Virus record (IMG/VR): IMGVR_UViG_3300050821_002307
Location: 1-44,593 of that record
Length of the DNA stretch: 44,593 nt
From: a virus
Direction: 5' to 3' (one strand)
Part shown: positions 24,464 through 33,221 of the stretch, one piece after another
Position numbering within the stretch: position 1 is the stretch's first letter
How the letters are laid out: each line of letters begins with the position of its first letter
Made by a program: the position numbers and the translations under genes
Notes under the pieces: model-generated
The model's input: only the letters and a program-made list of their open reading frames with translations
Database searches by the model: none
What the model was told of the DNA's origin: nothing

Positions 24464-26704
24464 TTAGTCCCATTTCCCGTATCGGGGGCCGCGCCATCCG
24501 CCGCGCGCGAATATCGGCCAGCCCCTAGCGTAATTCGGTAAATCATTAAGCGCAGTTTCGAATTCCACAATAGACGCCGGCCCGGCCGTCCCATGTATCT
24601 CGCTAACGGTTTCATCGTACGTGTGCATTACGATTGGGTAGCCTAATCGAGTTACATTTTCCATACCGTGCATTTGAATATCTCGGGCCGTGCCTCCTAC
24701 TGCATTTTGGGTCAGAACTCCCCCGTATAAATCTTGCTGTATCCAATCTGGAGGGCCTTTTTCTGGATTAGAATTCCAGCCCCAATACGACAGGGCGAGC
24801 TCCCACGGGCTGGCATACGGCCTCGTGGCCGGCGTCAATCGCGGCTTGTGGTAGCGGATAAATCGACCGCTCGGCAATTGCATGTATAACGTGTCATCGG
24901 CGCCAACCTGGAACGCAATCAACCCGACCCGGTAGCACTGCCCGGGATTCTGTACGGCGAGGATCGCCGCGCCCTCAAGGCCATAGAGTTCCTGTCGTTC
25001 GCTCGGGCGGAACTTATCGCGCGTTTGGCCGCCCCACAATTCGACCGTGGCCGGCACCGTGTCGCGGTAGTCGAGGATCGCGCGCTTAATATCAGCGTCG
25101 GTGTCGTAGTATTGACCGGCGCCGAATTTCTTCCATCCATTGATCCAGGACGCGTACCCTCCGGATAGCTTAGCGAGTTTGCCTTGCTGGCGTAGCGGAT
25201 GATGTTTGCCCCCCGTGATTTTCAGCAACGTACCGTCAGTCGCATATGTAGCGACGCCGCCCGTGTCAGTGCGGTGCTTGACGAATTCGGCAAACGGTAT
25301 GCCGGTCATCATTGAAATCTGAGCTTCGTAAATCATGCCGTGCGTACGGTGCACGTCGAGTACCCATTGCTCTCCCGCGAGGGCAGCAAGCACAACGTCC
25401 TCGATTGCCGAATAGTCGGACGAAACCAACGTTTTGCCCGGGTCGGCCACGAACAGCGATCGCAGGCAATTGTTTACCACGTCGAGGGCGCCGAGTTTCG
25501 GGTAGGCCGCCTCGACGGCCGCCAGCGAACGCGTGGCTATGACCCGTAGCGCGGCGTCTACTTCCTCGGGCGTGTGCCAGTCGCCTTTATATAGATTCGC
25601 CGGCTGGGGGCCATATCCGCCCGTCCTACCGTGATGAGTCGCATGCATTTGGTACATGCCGTGAACTCGGCCGTCACTCGCCGTCTGCGCGCGCAGGGCG
25701 TACAGTTTCTTGACGGAAGCCGACCCGAGCATTTGGCGAATCTGCAGGGCCCGCAGCGCAGGCGATATCACGCCGTCACTGTCGGGTTTTAGCCGGTCAA
25801 CCATGGCGTCGATTGTTTTCTCGGTCATGTCGGCCATATGAACGCCACGACCCGCAAGCCAGCCCTGTAGCTGCTTAAGTTCGGTCGGTTCAATGCCGCC
25901 GGTCAGCGCGCGGAACTCGGCGCCGTATCGATCGTATGCTTGCTCTACAATCGATATGCAGTCCTCGATTCCGGTCGAATCGACGGCCATGCCGCGGTCG
26001 TTGATTTCTTGGTCGAGGAACCATCGACGTTGCTCATCCGGCGGTAGATCGGGGACACGTATCGAAACCTCGTATTCGCTGCGGATATCCGTACGGTTGT
26101 ACTCCTTATACCGGGCCCATTCTTCGGGCGCCTCATGCGGTAGCGTGATTACACGCGGGTCTTTCTTCGTGGGCTGACGCGGGATCGAAAACAGTTTCAT
26201 CAACCGCTCGCCGTCTTTGTCCTTTTTGATTGGCGTATCGAGAACGGTGGTCACGTCGGCGAGTTTGCCGGGGTAGCCGGCGGCGCGGCATTTGACGGCA
26301 CTGCATCGTTGCTGGCGGATCGGCAGGCGCGGCCAATGCCATACACGTTCGGCCCATTGCCAGCAAGTACGCTCAAATTCTGCATTATGGCTTTCAATCA
26401 ATTTACCGGCGGAAATATGGTCAAACAGCGGGGCGAGCACGTCGAACGATTGACCGTATTCCCACTGCACGGACATCGCGCCGCCGTACTGCGGCATCAA
26501 ATCATAGGCTAAAAGCTGGATATAAAACGAAGGGTCCTCTGTGTATACGCGCACGCCCACGGCCCCGAGGCCGCGTTTCTGCGTCGAGAACCCGGGCAGC
26601 GATTCCCATCGGCCGAGGGGTTTGGGCGCCAACCCGTCGTCAGGCGGGCATGTCCATAGGAACCCGGCGAAGGACACCGTTTCCATGTCCATTACGGGAA
26701 GCAT
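24464..26704 (-). CDS. DNA polymerase, family A, with 3'-5' exonuclease
   Basis: 746 residues. N-terminal DnaQ-like exonuclease: D-M-E-T (Asp6, Glu8), S-H-N-A-E-F-E (105-111), Y-N-R-T-D (Tyr202, Asp206). Polymerase motifs: A, S-S-D-Y-S-A-I-E with Asp430; B, R-Q-Q-G-K-L-A-K-L-S-G-G-Y at 505-517; C, H-T-Y-D-E at 694-698. There is no 5' nuclease domain. It replicates the phage genome. The start lies 13 nt inside the end of the HNH gene upstream; Met5 is an alternative start. It is the last gene of the leftward block that begins at about 30997. Confidence 0.9.
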   Translation of the reverse strand: MLPVMDMETVSFAGFLWTCPPDDGLAPKPLGRWESLPGFSTQKRGLGAVGVRVYTEDPSFYIQLLAYDLMPQYGGAMSVQWEYGQSFDVLAPLFDHISAGKLIESHNAEFERTCWQWAERVWHWPRLPIRQQRCSAVKCRAAGYPGKLADVTTVLDTPIKKDKDGERLMKLFSIPRQPTKKDPRVITLPHEAPEEWARYKEYNRTDIRSEYEVSIRVPDLPPDEQRRWFLDQEINDRGMAVDSTGIEDCISIVEQAYDRYGAEFRALTGGIEPTELKQLQGWLAGRGVHMADMTEKTIDAMVDRLKPDSDGVISPALRALQIRQMLGSASVKKLYALRAQTASDGRVHGMYQMHATHHGRTGGYGPQPANLYKGDWHTPEEVDAALRVIATRSLAAVEAAYPKLGALDVVNNCLRSLFVADPGKTLVSSDYSAIEDVVLAALAGEQWVLDVHRTHGMIYEAQISMMTGIPFAEFVKHRTDTGGVATYATDGTLLKITGGKHHPLRQQGKLAKLSGGYASWINGWKKFGAGQYYDTDADIKRAILDYRDTVPATVELWGGQTRDKFRPSERQELYGLEGAAILAVQNPGQCYRVGLIAFQVGADDTLYMQLPSGRFIRYHKPRLTPATRPYASPWELALSYWGWNSNPEKGPPDWIQQDLYGGVLTQNAVGGTARDIQMHGMENVTRLGYPIVMHTYDETVSEIHGTAGPASIVEFETALNDLPNYARGWPIFARGGWRGPRYGKWD

Positions 26705-27204
26705 TTAAAGTAAGCCTCCGCGATGGCTCGATATTCAGTTTCACCCCAGTTATGAAGCGCTGCGTTCAACCCCCAAAGTATGACGCGGCAATTATCCTCC
26801 GTGTATCCTTTAGCGCAGTCGCGTCGGTCTACGCTCGGGGATCGCGATTTCCGGCCTTGGTTTGCGGGCTGTAACTCGAATGACAGTCCCGTCAATTCAC
26901 AACCTTTTTCAATTCGCGCCATCGCCCATCCGACGGTTAGACTAAATTCAATTCCTTTTTTCCGGGCACGGTCCTTACATGCGCTGATTATCTCCCCTGC
27001 CCGCCCCCGAATTGTGACGAATGATTTTTGTCTAGCCCGACGTTGAACGACGGCGACTTTCTGAGGGTTAGCCGCTCGATATCGTTTCATATCCGCACGC
27101 CCTTGTTCACGCCGCACGCCTCCGTCAGTTCGATAACTGGCGCGACGTGCAGCGTTATATTCTTCTCGGGTGCGAGCTACCAAGGTATGCAATCCTCGTC
27201 GCAA
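26692..27204 (-). CDS. HNH-like homing endonuclease next to the polymerase gene
   Basis: 170 residues. A basic, Arg-rich N-terminal half (A-R-T-R-E-E-Y-N-A-A-R-R) is followed by C-E-L-T-G-L-S-F and S-P-S-V-D-R-R-D-C-A-K-G-Y-T-E-D-N-C-R, the same type of core as in the protein at 7374. It overlaps the polymerase start, and homing genes often sit beside polymerase genes. Nuclease activity is inferred from the pattern only. Confidence 0.6.
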   Translation of the reverse strand: MRRGLHTLVARTREEYNAARRASYRTDGGVRREQGRADMKRYRAANPQKVAVVQRRARQKSFVTIRGRAGEIISACKDRARKKGIEFSLTVGWAMARIEKGCELTGLSFELQPANQGRKSRSPSVDRRDCAKGYTEDNCRVILWGLNAALHNWGETEYRAIAEAYFKCFP

Positions 27205-27281
27205 TCTGGCCAGTCAAGGCCGGCGCCGTCCCGACCACGTGGCCCCGAGGACCAATGGCCGGAACAGCACTGGCGTTCCAG

Positions 27282-28238
27282 TCAGCCCGTGTACCCGTCG
27301 GCGCGTAACTGCTCGATCGTCCAACCTTGGGCGAAATAGCTGTCGACCGGGATTCCCTTATGCGGAGGCCGGGCGGCCGGCGGGCGTGGGGCGGCGGGAG
27401 CCGCAGCGGGCGCAGGCGGGGCGCTTGGGGTCGTCGGGATACCAACAATGCCCGGGGCAGGCACAACGGCCGTAGGAGGCGCGGCAGCGGCCGGCATTGG
27501 CGGCAACGCCAGGCCAACCGGGGGAGGCGTCCAAGCCGGCGCGGGAGCCGCGGCAGCGGGCGCAGGGACGGCAGGCGGGGCGAATCCGGCCGCCGGTACC
27601 GTGGACGCGCCCGGGGGCAGGGCGCCCCCGAACTTGCCCGTCACATCGACGCCACCCGTACGAATCTCGGGCAGGTAGGCGCGCAGGCCGACAGCGGCGT
27701 GATTAAGGTAAATACCGGGCGAGTTGCCGGTATTGCCGGCCATGCTGCCGACAACCTGAACCACGTAGCCCGGAACGATCGCATCCTTGCCCTCAAGCAG
27801 TACGGGTGCATTCACGTCGCGCGCGTCGTAAATCTTCGGCGCGAACTGTGACGAGAATTTCAAGATCCAGCAACCCTTATGGCCCTCGCGATCGCACGGC
27901 GCGACCTTCGATTTGCTCTTAGCCGGGATTTTGGTCGAATCGCCGTCCGTGATTTTCCACGAGAACTCGGGCGACATCGCGGGAGACTTGTCGCCGCCCG
28001 GGAATGCTGCGTGGGCGGTAGCCCATGCCAATTGACCCCAACCCGGCTCATTAGCGAAATGGGCCTGCGTCTTGGGGATGGCCACGCCGAAATCGTACAT
28101 GACGTACGGCTTGCCGGCGTCGATGCCCTTTTTGTAAATGAGGGGGTTCCCGTCGAAATCGGTTTCGCGCGGCTCGTATAGTGAGCCCCATACGAGTTGA
28201 CCCGGCGGGGTCGTGAATTCTACTGCTTTGGTCGTCAT
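27282..28238 (-). CDS. ssDNA-binding protein-like (DUF2815 type)
   Basis: 318 residues. Residues 1-190 fit the DUF2815/phage SSB pattern: G-Q-L-V-W-G-S-L-Y-E-P, K-P-Y-V-M-Y-D-F-G-V-A-I-P-K, W-I-L-K-F-S-S-Q-F-A-P-K, V-P-G-Y-V-V-Q-V, G-I-Y-L-N-H-A-A-V. Residues 200-295 are a low-complexity Pro/Ala linker, and the end is G-W-T-I-E-Q-L-R-A-D-G-Y in place of the acidic tip of bacterial SSB. A GGAG site precedes the ATG. It should coat single strands at the replication fork. Confidence 0.7.
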   Translation of the reverse strand: MTTKAVEFTTPPGQLVWGSLYEPRETDFDGNPLIYKKGIDAGKPYVMYDFGVAIPKTQAHFANEPGWGQLAWATAHAAFPGGDKSPAMSPEFSWKITDGDSTKIPAKSKSKVAPCDREGHKGCWILKFSSQFAPKIYDARDVNAPVLLEGKDAIVPGYVVQVVGSMAGNTGNSPGIYLNHAAVGLRAYLPEIRTGGVDVTGKFGGALPPGASTVPAAGFAPPAVPAPAAAAPAPAWTPPPVGLALPPMPAAAAPPTAVVPAPGIVGIPTTPSAPPAPAAAPAAPRPPAARPPHKGIPVDSYFAQGWTIEQLRADGYTG

Positions 28239-28342
28239 GTGTCAGAAAACTCCTACGTGGTTAATTGCCGGCACCCCGCGCCGCCCGCCATTGCCACTAC
28301 TCTGAGCGGGGGCGAACAACGGCGCGAGGGACGGTTGCTCTG

Positions 28343-28672
28343 TTACTCGAATTTGCCGTAGTCGGGCGACTCGGGGCCGGCGGCGGGCAGCGGCGTTTCC
28401 GTCGGCGCGTCATTCGCGGCGGGCGTCGGCGACTCGGGCTGTTTGGGCTGCGCCGGCACGCCGTACGTCAGGGCGTGCTTGATGGCCCACATCGCGGCCT
28501 CATCAATGCGTTGATGGGCGAATTCGAGATGCTTGGTCAGCAACGGGCGGCCCTCCTCGTCTTTGTGCTCGAACCCGCGCAGGTATTCGTGCATCGAATT
28601 GAACACGGCCCCTATTTGTTGGGCTGCGGCCTGCCGCTGCGGCGTAATCGTCTGTTGCTGTTGGTCGGTCAT
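28343..28672 (-). CDS. Small helical-hairpin protein, possible Acb2/Tad1-like cyclic-nucleotide sponge
   Basis: 109 residues. Two predicted helices (about 12-33 and 44-70) with L-L-T-K-H-L-E-F-A-H-Q-R-I-D-E-A-A-M-W-A-I-K-H, close to the l-x-x-A-x-x-x-(L/I)-x-E-A-x-M-W-A-x-K pattern I recall from Acb2/Tad1 hairpin proteins, which sequester signalling nucleotides of CBASS and Thoeris defence. The last 35 residues are a Pro/Thr/Glu tail. It is coupled to the DUF2800 gene (ATGA overlap). Family assignment is tentative; a replication accessory protein is the alternative. Confidence 0.5.
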   Translation of the reverse strand: MTDQQQQTITPQRQAAAQQIGAVFNSMHEYLRGFEHKDEEGRPLLTKHLEFAHQRIDEAAMWAIKHALTYGVPAQPKQPESPTPAANDAPTETPLPAAGPESPDYGKFE

Positions 28673-29790
28673 GTGGTCTTGAAACTCCGTGGTGTCTTCG
28701 TGGAATCGGGAACTAGTTTGAACGCTCCGCGTGGTCGGTCACTATACTGATTGACAATCTTGTCAGCAAGTATTTTTCGCTGTATCGCTTGCGTGGGCGT
28801 AATTGGCTGAGACGGTGCCATGATGGATTTGCCCGACAGTCGCGCGGTCATTTCAATCACGTCTAAATCCATCGTCCACGCCAAGCGGCCCATGGTTTGT
28901 TCCATGCTAAAGTACGGCACGCGATCGCCGCGGCGTATCATGCCCTCGGCCAATGCGGACAATCCCGTCTCACGCGCCTCAAGCCGTTTTATGAACTCCT
29001 GTACCAGCTTGAGTTCCCGGCCCACATCCTCGGGCGTGGATGCCATCGGATCGGCACGGCCCGCGAAATCAATCGTGCTCATGATCGTTTTACGATACGT
29101 GCCGCACGTTGCGCGGGCCGGGCAATACGTGCAATGCGTGCCGCTGATAACCCGGGGCTTAGCTGACTCGGCCTCCTCGACGGCGTAGCGCATCCGCTGA
29201 GCGTAGTGTCTCAGTCCTTCGCCCATGATTGTCCACGTGCGGATCGGTTTGCCGTTGTAATAGCGCGGTTGCACTACGGTCATTTCGTAGCGTACTTCCG
29301 GGTCGTCAAACACGCCGAGCTCATCGGCCATACCGACCATATAGGTAAGCAACTGCCAGCACTCGAATTCATCTACGAATCCGTGGCCGAATTTGTAATC
29401 AGCGGCCCTTAGGATTTTCGATGGTGCGGCCCACTGGCGCGCGTCGGGCGTACCCCAACACTTGGTCGGATGTATCCGTGTGATTTGTACGGGCGCCTCG
29501 ATTCGCGCCGGATAGCCCTCAAGCGCTTCAATCCATAGGGCGGCACCGTCTAGCATTTCCTCGGTTATCTCGACGCCGTTCGGTGCCGGTTTGCCTAATA
29601 ACTCAGGGTCGACAACGCCGGCAGGCCCCGCCAATGCCATCGTAGCCGCTACCCAATGCCCCGCGTCGCCCTCGCGCGTCGCTTCTGTATCGGTCTCGGG
29701 CGGCATGAGCAACGATTGCTTGCGCCACCCGGGGCACGCGACCGTCAAATACATACTTGACGGGGCGTACTCGGCGTGAGTTCCGGTCAT
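28669..29790 (-). CDS. Cas4/RecB-like PD-(D/E)XK nuclease (DUF2800)
   Basis: 373 residues. Nuclease motifs: G-D-A-G-H-W-V-A (His45), G-T-P-D-A-R-Q-W (Asp116), A-D-Y-K-F-G-H-G (Asp131, Lys133), W-Q-L-L-T-Y (Gln146). Cys20, Cys220, Cys223 and Cys229 are placed like the [4Fe-4S] cluster ligands of Cas4/AddB-type nucleases: one distal N-terminal and three after the core. DUF2800 genes lie beside DUF2815 genes in phage replication modules, as here. Likely role: single-strand end processing in recombination-dependent replication. Confidence 0.8.
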   Translation of the reverse strand: MTGTHAEYAPSSMYLTVACPGWRKQSLLMPPETDTEATREGDAGHWVAATMALAGPAGVVDPELLGKPAPNGVEITEEMLDGAALWIEALEGYPARIEAPVQITRIHPTKCWGTPDARQWAAPSKILRAADYKFGHGFVDEFECWQLLTYMVGMADELGVFDDPEVRYEMTVVQPRYYNGKPIRTWTIMGEGLRHYAQRMRYAVEEAESAKPRVISGTHCTYCPARATCGTYRKTIMSTIDFAGRADPMASTPEDVGRELKLVQEFIKRLEARETGLSALAEGMIRRGDRVPYFSMEQTMGRLAWTMDLDVIEMTARLSGKSIMAPSQPITPTQAIQRKILADKIVNQYSDRPRGAFKLVPDSTKTPRSFKTT

Positions 29791-29984
29791 AGTGGCAGTA
29801 CCTCAAAATCATGCAGCCATTCGCATTTACGGGTGCCGTCGGACCACCAAACGATACGATATTGTAAGCCGGCGGATTCGACCATGCACCCTGATACCGT
29901 GGCCGGTAAATCAAGTGCCTTAAGTTTCACACGGCTACCGGGTTTAAACGCAAATCCTACTACGTGAGTTCCGGTCACAGGCAC
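29787..29984 (-). CDS. Small hypothetical protein (KOW/SH3-like)
   Basis: 65 residues from GTG 29984; overlaps both neighbours. The pattern F-K-P-G-S-R-V-K-L, A-T-V-S-G-C, Q-Y-R-I-V-W-W-S-D-G-T-R, W-L-H-D-F-E-V suggests a small beta-barrel found in phage replication regions. Function unknown. The first residues (V-T-G-T-H) repeat the start of the next gene (M-T-G-T-H). Confidence 0.6.
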   Translation of the reverse strand: MPVTGTHVVGFAFKPGSRVKLKALDLPATVSGCMVESAGLQYRIVWWSDGTRKCEWLHDFEVLPL

Positions 29985-30997
29985 GCATCCACGGCCGCGT
30001 TCACCGACGCAATCAACGGCGCGTTGTTTATCAATTGTGCCATTTCCTCGGGTCGCAGGCCGACGCCCGCCAGTGCCGCGTTGACTTGCTCGGCCGATAG
30101 CTTACCGGCAGCGCTAGCCGCTTGGATTTTCTGCATCAACCCCCGGAAATCCGGCGGGGCGGTAGTAGGGGCTTGGATAGGTGTCGAAACCGTGGAGCTT
30201 GGCCCAACTACAGGCGGCGGGGGCGGTGGGGGTGCCGTCAAAGCAGGCGCAGGGGATACGGGTGCGGCCGGAATCGAGTGCGACGAAACGGCATGAGGCG
30301 CCATGTGGCCGAACGTCGCCGCCTCGGCTTGCGCTGCCGACATTGCAGGGGCCGGCGTGGCCGGGGTCGATACCGCAGCCGCGAACGTGCCGGGAGGCGG
30401 AATCAGGTTGACCGTCGTTCCCTGATATATCGGCTGTTCGTTTTTTGGTTTGTTTTGCGCCTCGACGGCTGTCACTAGATTTTCGTCAACGCCGCGTTTA
30501 CGCTTCCATTCCTGTTTGATCGTTTTCGATCGATTCGACGCGTGGATACGTGCGTCCCACGGCATGCCGCGGCTGTCGAGTTCAGCGGGCACTGCCGGGC
30601 CCGGGGGCGCTGGCGTCGGGGCAGGTATGGCCATAGATGACACAGGAGCCGTCGCCGCCGGAATGACAGTCGCAGCCGCAACCGGGACAGCGCTGATCGG
30701 TGGCGGCGGGGGAGGGGGCGCGGCGGGCAGTTCCACAACCGCGACAACCGAGTCAATTTCGACCTCTACGTCATTCTCGCCGATATCGTGCAGGCCGGGC
30801 GGTAACGTGAATTCAGCGGGCGGCGGGGGCGGTGCGGCTGCGTCCATGCCCCGTTCTAGTTGGTCGTCTGTTGTCTCGCCGGTTACACGCGGCGGCGTGC
30901 AATCCCGCTGAGCGGTGCCGCGGAATTTGGCTAGGAACTCGATGGCGGCGTCGAGTTCTTCATATGACGCTGTATCCGTATCAAGCAATATTTGCAC
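29975..30997 (-). CDS. Hypothetical Pro/Ala-rich early protein
   Basis: 340 residues from GTG 30997, with GGAG 8 nt upstream. Residues 1-50 are ordered (Y-E-E-L-D-A-A-I-E-F-L); a central block has D-S-R-G-M-P-W-D-A-R-I-H-A and W-K-R-K-R-G-V-D, a motif common to phage proteins in DUF2815/DUF2800 modules; the C-terminal 55 residues are helical. Poly-Pro linkers join these. No function known to me. It is the first gene of the leftward operon, below a clear promoter. Confidence 0.65.
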   Translation of the reverse strand: MQILLDTDTASYEELDAAIEFLAKFRGTAQRDCTPPRVTGETTDDQLERGMDAAAPPPPPAEFTLPPGLHDIGENDVEVEIDSVVAVVELPAAPPPPPPPISAVPVAAATVIPAATAPVSSMAIPAPTPAPPGPAVPAELDSRGMPWDARIHASNRSKTIKQEWKRKRGVDENLVTAVEAQNKPKNEQPIYQGTTVNLIPPPGTFAAAVSTPATPAPAMSAAQAEAATFGHMAPHAVSSHSIPAAPVSPAPALTAPPPPPPPVVGPSSTVSTPIQAPTTAPPDFRGLMQKIQAASAAGKLSAEQVNAALAGVGLRPEEMAQLINNAPLIASVNAAVDACL

Positions 30998-31035
30998 GTG
31001 GGGCGCTCCGTTCGTTTGGTGTTGACGTGGCCGGC

Positions 31036-31064
31036 ACTCTATGCCAACCTGACGCCCCTGTCAA
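31036..31064 (-). promoter_or_regulatory. Leftward sigma70-type promoter with embedded operator-like palindrome
   Basis: On the minus strand: -35 TTGACA (31059-31064, perfect), 17-bp spacer, -10 TAGAGT (31036-31041). The start of transcription would be near 31029, 32 nt before the GTG at 30997. The palindrome TGACG-CCCC-TGTCA (31050-31063, one mismatch) covers the -35 box, and the stretch TTGACAGGGGCGTCAGGTTG matches elements at 34279, 38462, 39502 and 39579. Confidence 0.7.
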
Positions 31065-31152
31065 CCGCGAGGCTACATGAGATATTTGCCGGGCATTTTC
31101 TATATTATTGGTTCGGTTTGTTTTATCGTAGGAACTGTGATAGGCATGATTC

Positions 31153-32865
31153 GTGCTTCGTGATTTTCAAGCCGAATTAAAGCAACGCACGTATGACGCA
31201 TGGGGCCGCGGGGCCCGTAACGTCATGGTCGTTGCTCCCACGGGGGGCGGTAAAACCGTACTGTTCTGCAATATCGTCGCGGAACTCGGGCTACCCACGG
31301 TTCTGATTAGCCATCGGCAAGAACTCGTCGGGCAGGCTGCGTTAGCCCTGAACCGTGAGCAAGTGCCGCACGGCATAATCGCCCCGCAGGCCATCCAAAA
31401 ACAGATTATAACGCTGGAACAGGAGACACACGGCCGCAGTTTTTTCAGCCCGCGCGCCGCCGTCCGCGTAGCTGGTGTTCAAACGCTTATCAACCACGAT
31501 CCGGTCGACCCCTGGTTGCGGCACGTCGGGCTAGTCGTGCAGGATGAAGGGCACCACGTCGCCAATGATAACGTTTGGATGCGTGCCCATTCAATGTTCC
31601 CGGCGGCGCGCGGCCTCCTCGTCACAGCCCATGCCCTACGCGCCGACGGTCGCGGCCTCGGCCGCCCTCCGCTTGGCGACGGTCTCGTGGATGAATTGAT
31701 CGTAGGGCCATCTGCGCGTCAAGTTATTGATCGTGGATTTCTATGCGACTACCGGCTAATTGCCCCTCCATCCGACGTGCATATGGAGGACGAAGACATA
31801 GGCGATTCCGGCGAATATAAGCAGGACCGAGTACGTAAACGCGTGCATCAATCAAAAACGATCGTAGGCGACGTGGTTAAGCATTATCTCAAATGGGCCG
31901 CCGGCAAACTCGGTATTACCTTCGCTGTCGATATTGAATCGGCAACGGAAATTGCTGCGAAATATAACAGCGCTGGCGTGGGTGCTGAAATCATTACAGC
32001 CAAGACGCCGCTACACGTTCGCGGCCAATTGATGCGGCAATTCAGGGCGCGCAAACTCCTACAGTTAGTTTCGGTCGATGTCTTGGGTGAGGGCGTGGAC
32101 GTGCCGGCCGTCGAAGTCGTTAGCATGGCACGCCCGACGGCTTCGTTTCAGTTATATTCGCAACAGTTCGGCCGCGCGCTACGGCTCATGCTGACTGACG
32201 AACAAAACCGTACATGGAATGATCGCACCGACGCGCAACGCCTTGCCGAAATCGCCACGAGTGTCAAGCCCAAGGCGATTATCATAGATCATGTTGAAAA
32301 TTACATGCACCACGGCCTACCGGATGTCGAACGCTCGTACACGCTAGCACGGGCCGACCGACGCAGCCGCAAGAAAAAATCCGACGAGATACCCTTACGG
32401 TATTGTACGAATAACGACTGCCTGTATCCGTACGAGGTAACGCTGTCTGAGTGCCCCAAATGCGACACGCCCCGCCCGGCGCCGGCACGCCGCGGCACGC
32501 CCGAGGAAGTAGACGGCAATTGCTTCGAACTCGATCCGGCCGTGCTCAGCCGCATGCGTAAAGAGCAAGCCCTAATCGACGGCCCGGCCCGGCCGCCGGT
32601 CGGCGTGGCGCCGGCAGTCGCCGGGGCGATACGTAGGAATCACGCGCAGCGGCAAGAGGCGCAGCACGAACTACGCCAGGCCATGGCATTATGGGCCGGC
32701 TGGCGTACTCACGTGGGGCGGGAACCCGCGGAAGTGCAGCGTGAGTTCTTCTATAAATTTGGCCGGGACGTGCTGAGCGCTCAAGTGCTCGGGGCGACCG
32801 AGGCCGAGGAGTTGCGTGCACGGATCGCCGCGGAACTTGATTTAAATCGGATCGTGGCGGCGTAA
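31153..32865 (+). CDS. DEAD/DEAH (SF2) helicase
   Basis: 570 residues from GTG 31153. Motif I A-P-T-G-G-G-K-T (28-35), Ia I-S-H-R-Q-E-L, II D-E-G-H-H (131-135), VI Q-Q-F-G-R-A-L-R (337-344). A zinc ribbon follows (Cys418, Cys423, Cys434, Cys437). Motif III reads T-A-H-A where the usual form is T-A-T-P, a departure at a conserved site. Residues 440-570 are helical and charged. It is first in a rightward block with HNH, nuclease and primase genes. The intergenic DNA upstream (31065-31152) is AT-rich but I find no good plus-strand promoter. Confidence 0.8.
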   Translation: MLRDFQAELKQRTYDAWGRGARNVMVVAPTGGGKTVLFCNIVAELGLPTVLISHRQELVGQAALALNREQVPHGIIAPQAIQKQIITLEQETHGRSFFSPRAAVRVAGVQTLINHDPVDPWLRHVGLVVQDEGHHVANDNVWMRAHSMFPAARGLLVTAHALRADGRGLGRPPLGDGLVDELIVGPSARQVIDRGFLCDYRLIAPPSDVHMEDEDIGDSGEYKQDRVRKRVHQSKTIVGDVVKHYLKWAAGKLGITFAVDIESATEIAAKYNSAGVGAEIITAKTPLHVRGQLMRQFRARKLLQLVSVDVLGEGVDVPAVEVVSMARPTASFQLYSQQFGRALRLMLTDEQNRTWNDRTDAQRLAEIATSVKPKAIIIDHVENYMHHGLPDVERSYTLARADRRSRKKKSDEIPLRYCTNNDCLYPYEVTLSECPKCDTPRPAPARRGTPEEVDGNCFELDPAVLSRMRKEQALIDGPARPPVGVAPAVAGAIRRNHAQRQEAQHELRQAMALWAGWRTHVGREPAEVQREFFYKFGRDVLSAQVLGATEAEELRARIAAELDLNRIVAA

Positions 32866-33221
32866 TGGCAGCCCGTACCGGCGTCGCGTACCGCGACATG
32901 GAAGAGCGGTTAATCCGAAACTCCGTACTTGACCCCGTAACCGAATGTTGGGATTGGATCGGTGCCCGCGACAAACGAGCGTCAACGCCCTACGGCAAAA
33001 TGACCGTTTACGACGAGGAGGGCGGCCGGCGGGTGCGTCAGGCGCATCTTGTAAGCTACGAAACATTCATCGGCCCGATACCCGACGGTCACGAGATAGA
33101 CCATACGTGTCGAAACAGCTATTGTATTGCGCCCTATCACCTTGAACCAGTGCTGCCGGCTGTTAACAAACAGCGGCGCAAATTCAAGCACACTGCGAGG
33201 AGTGACGCGTATGTCGGCTAG
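32865..33221 (+). CDS. HNH homing endonuclease
   Basis: 118 residues; ATG overlaps the helicase stop (TAATG). Family pattern: C-W-D-W-I-G-A-R, T-P-Y-G-K-M, Q-A-H-L-V-S-Y-E, G-P-I-P-D-G-H-E-I-D-H (Asp79, His80), T-C-R-N-S-Y-C-I-A-P-Y-H-L-E (Cys82, Cys87, His92) and N101. All residues expected of this HNH type are present, so it is probably active. The next gene starts within its last codons. Confidence 0.8.
   Translation: MAARTGVAYRDMEERLIRNSVLDPVTECWDWIGARDKRASTPYGKMTVYDEEGGRRVRQAHLVSYETFIGPIPDGHEIDHTCRNSYCIAPYHLEPVLPAVNKQRRKFKHTARSDAYVG

Noticed and set aside
27327-27851. 174-codon plus-strand frame, Arg/Gly-rich
   Set aside because: Antisense of the Pro/Ala tail of the DUF2815-type protein.
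30450-30911. Plus-strand frame with Gly-rich runs
   Set aside because: Antisense of poly-Pro codons in the 29975-30997 gene.
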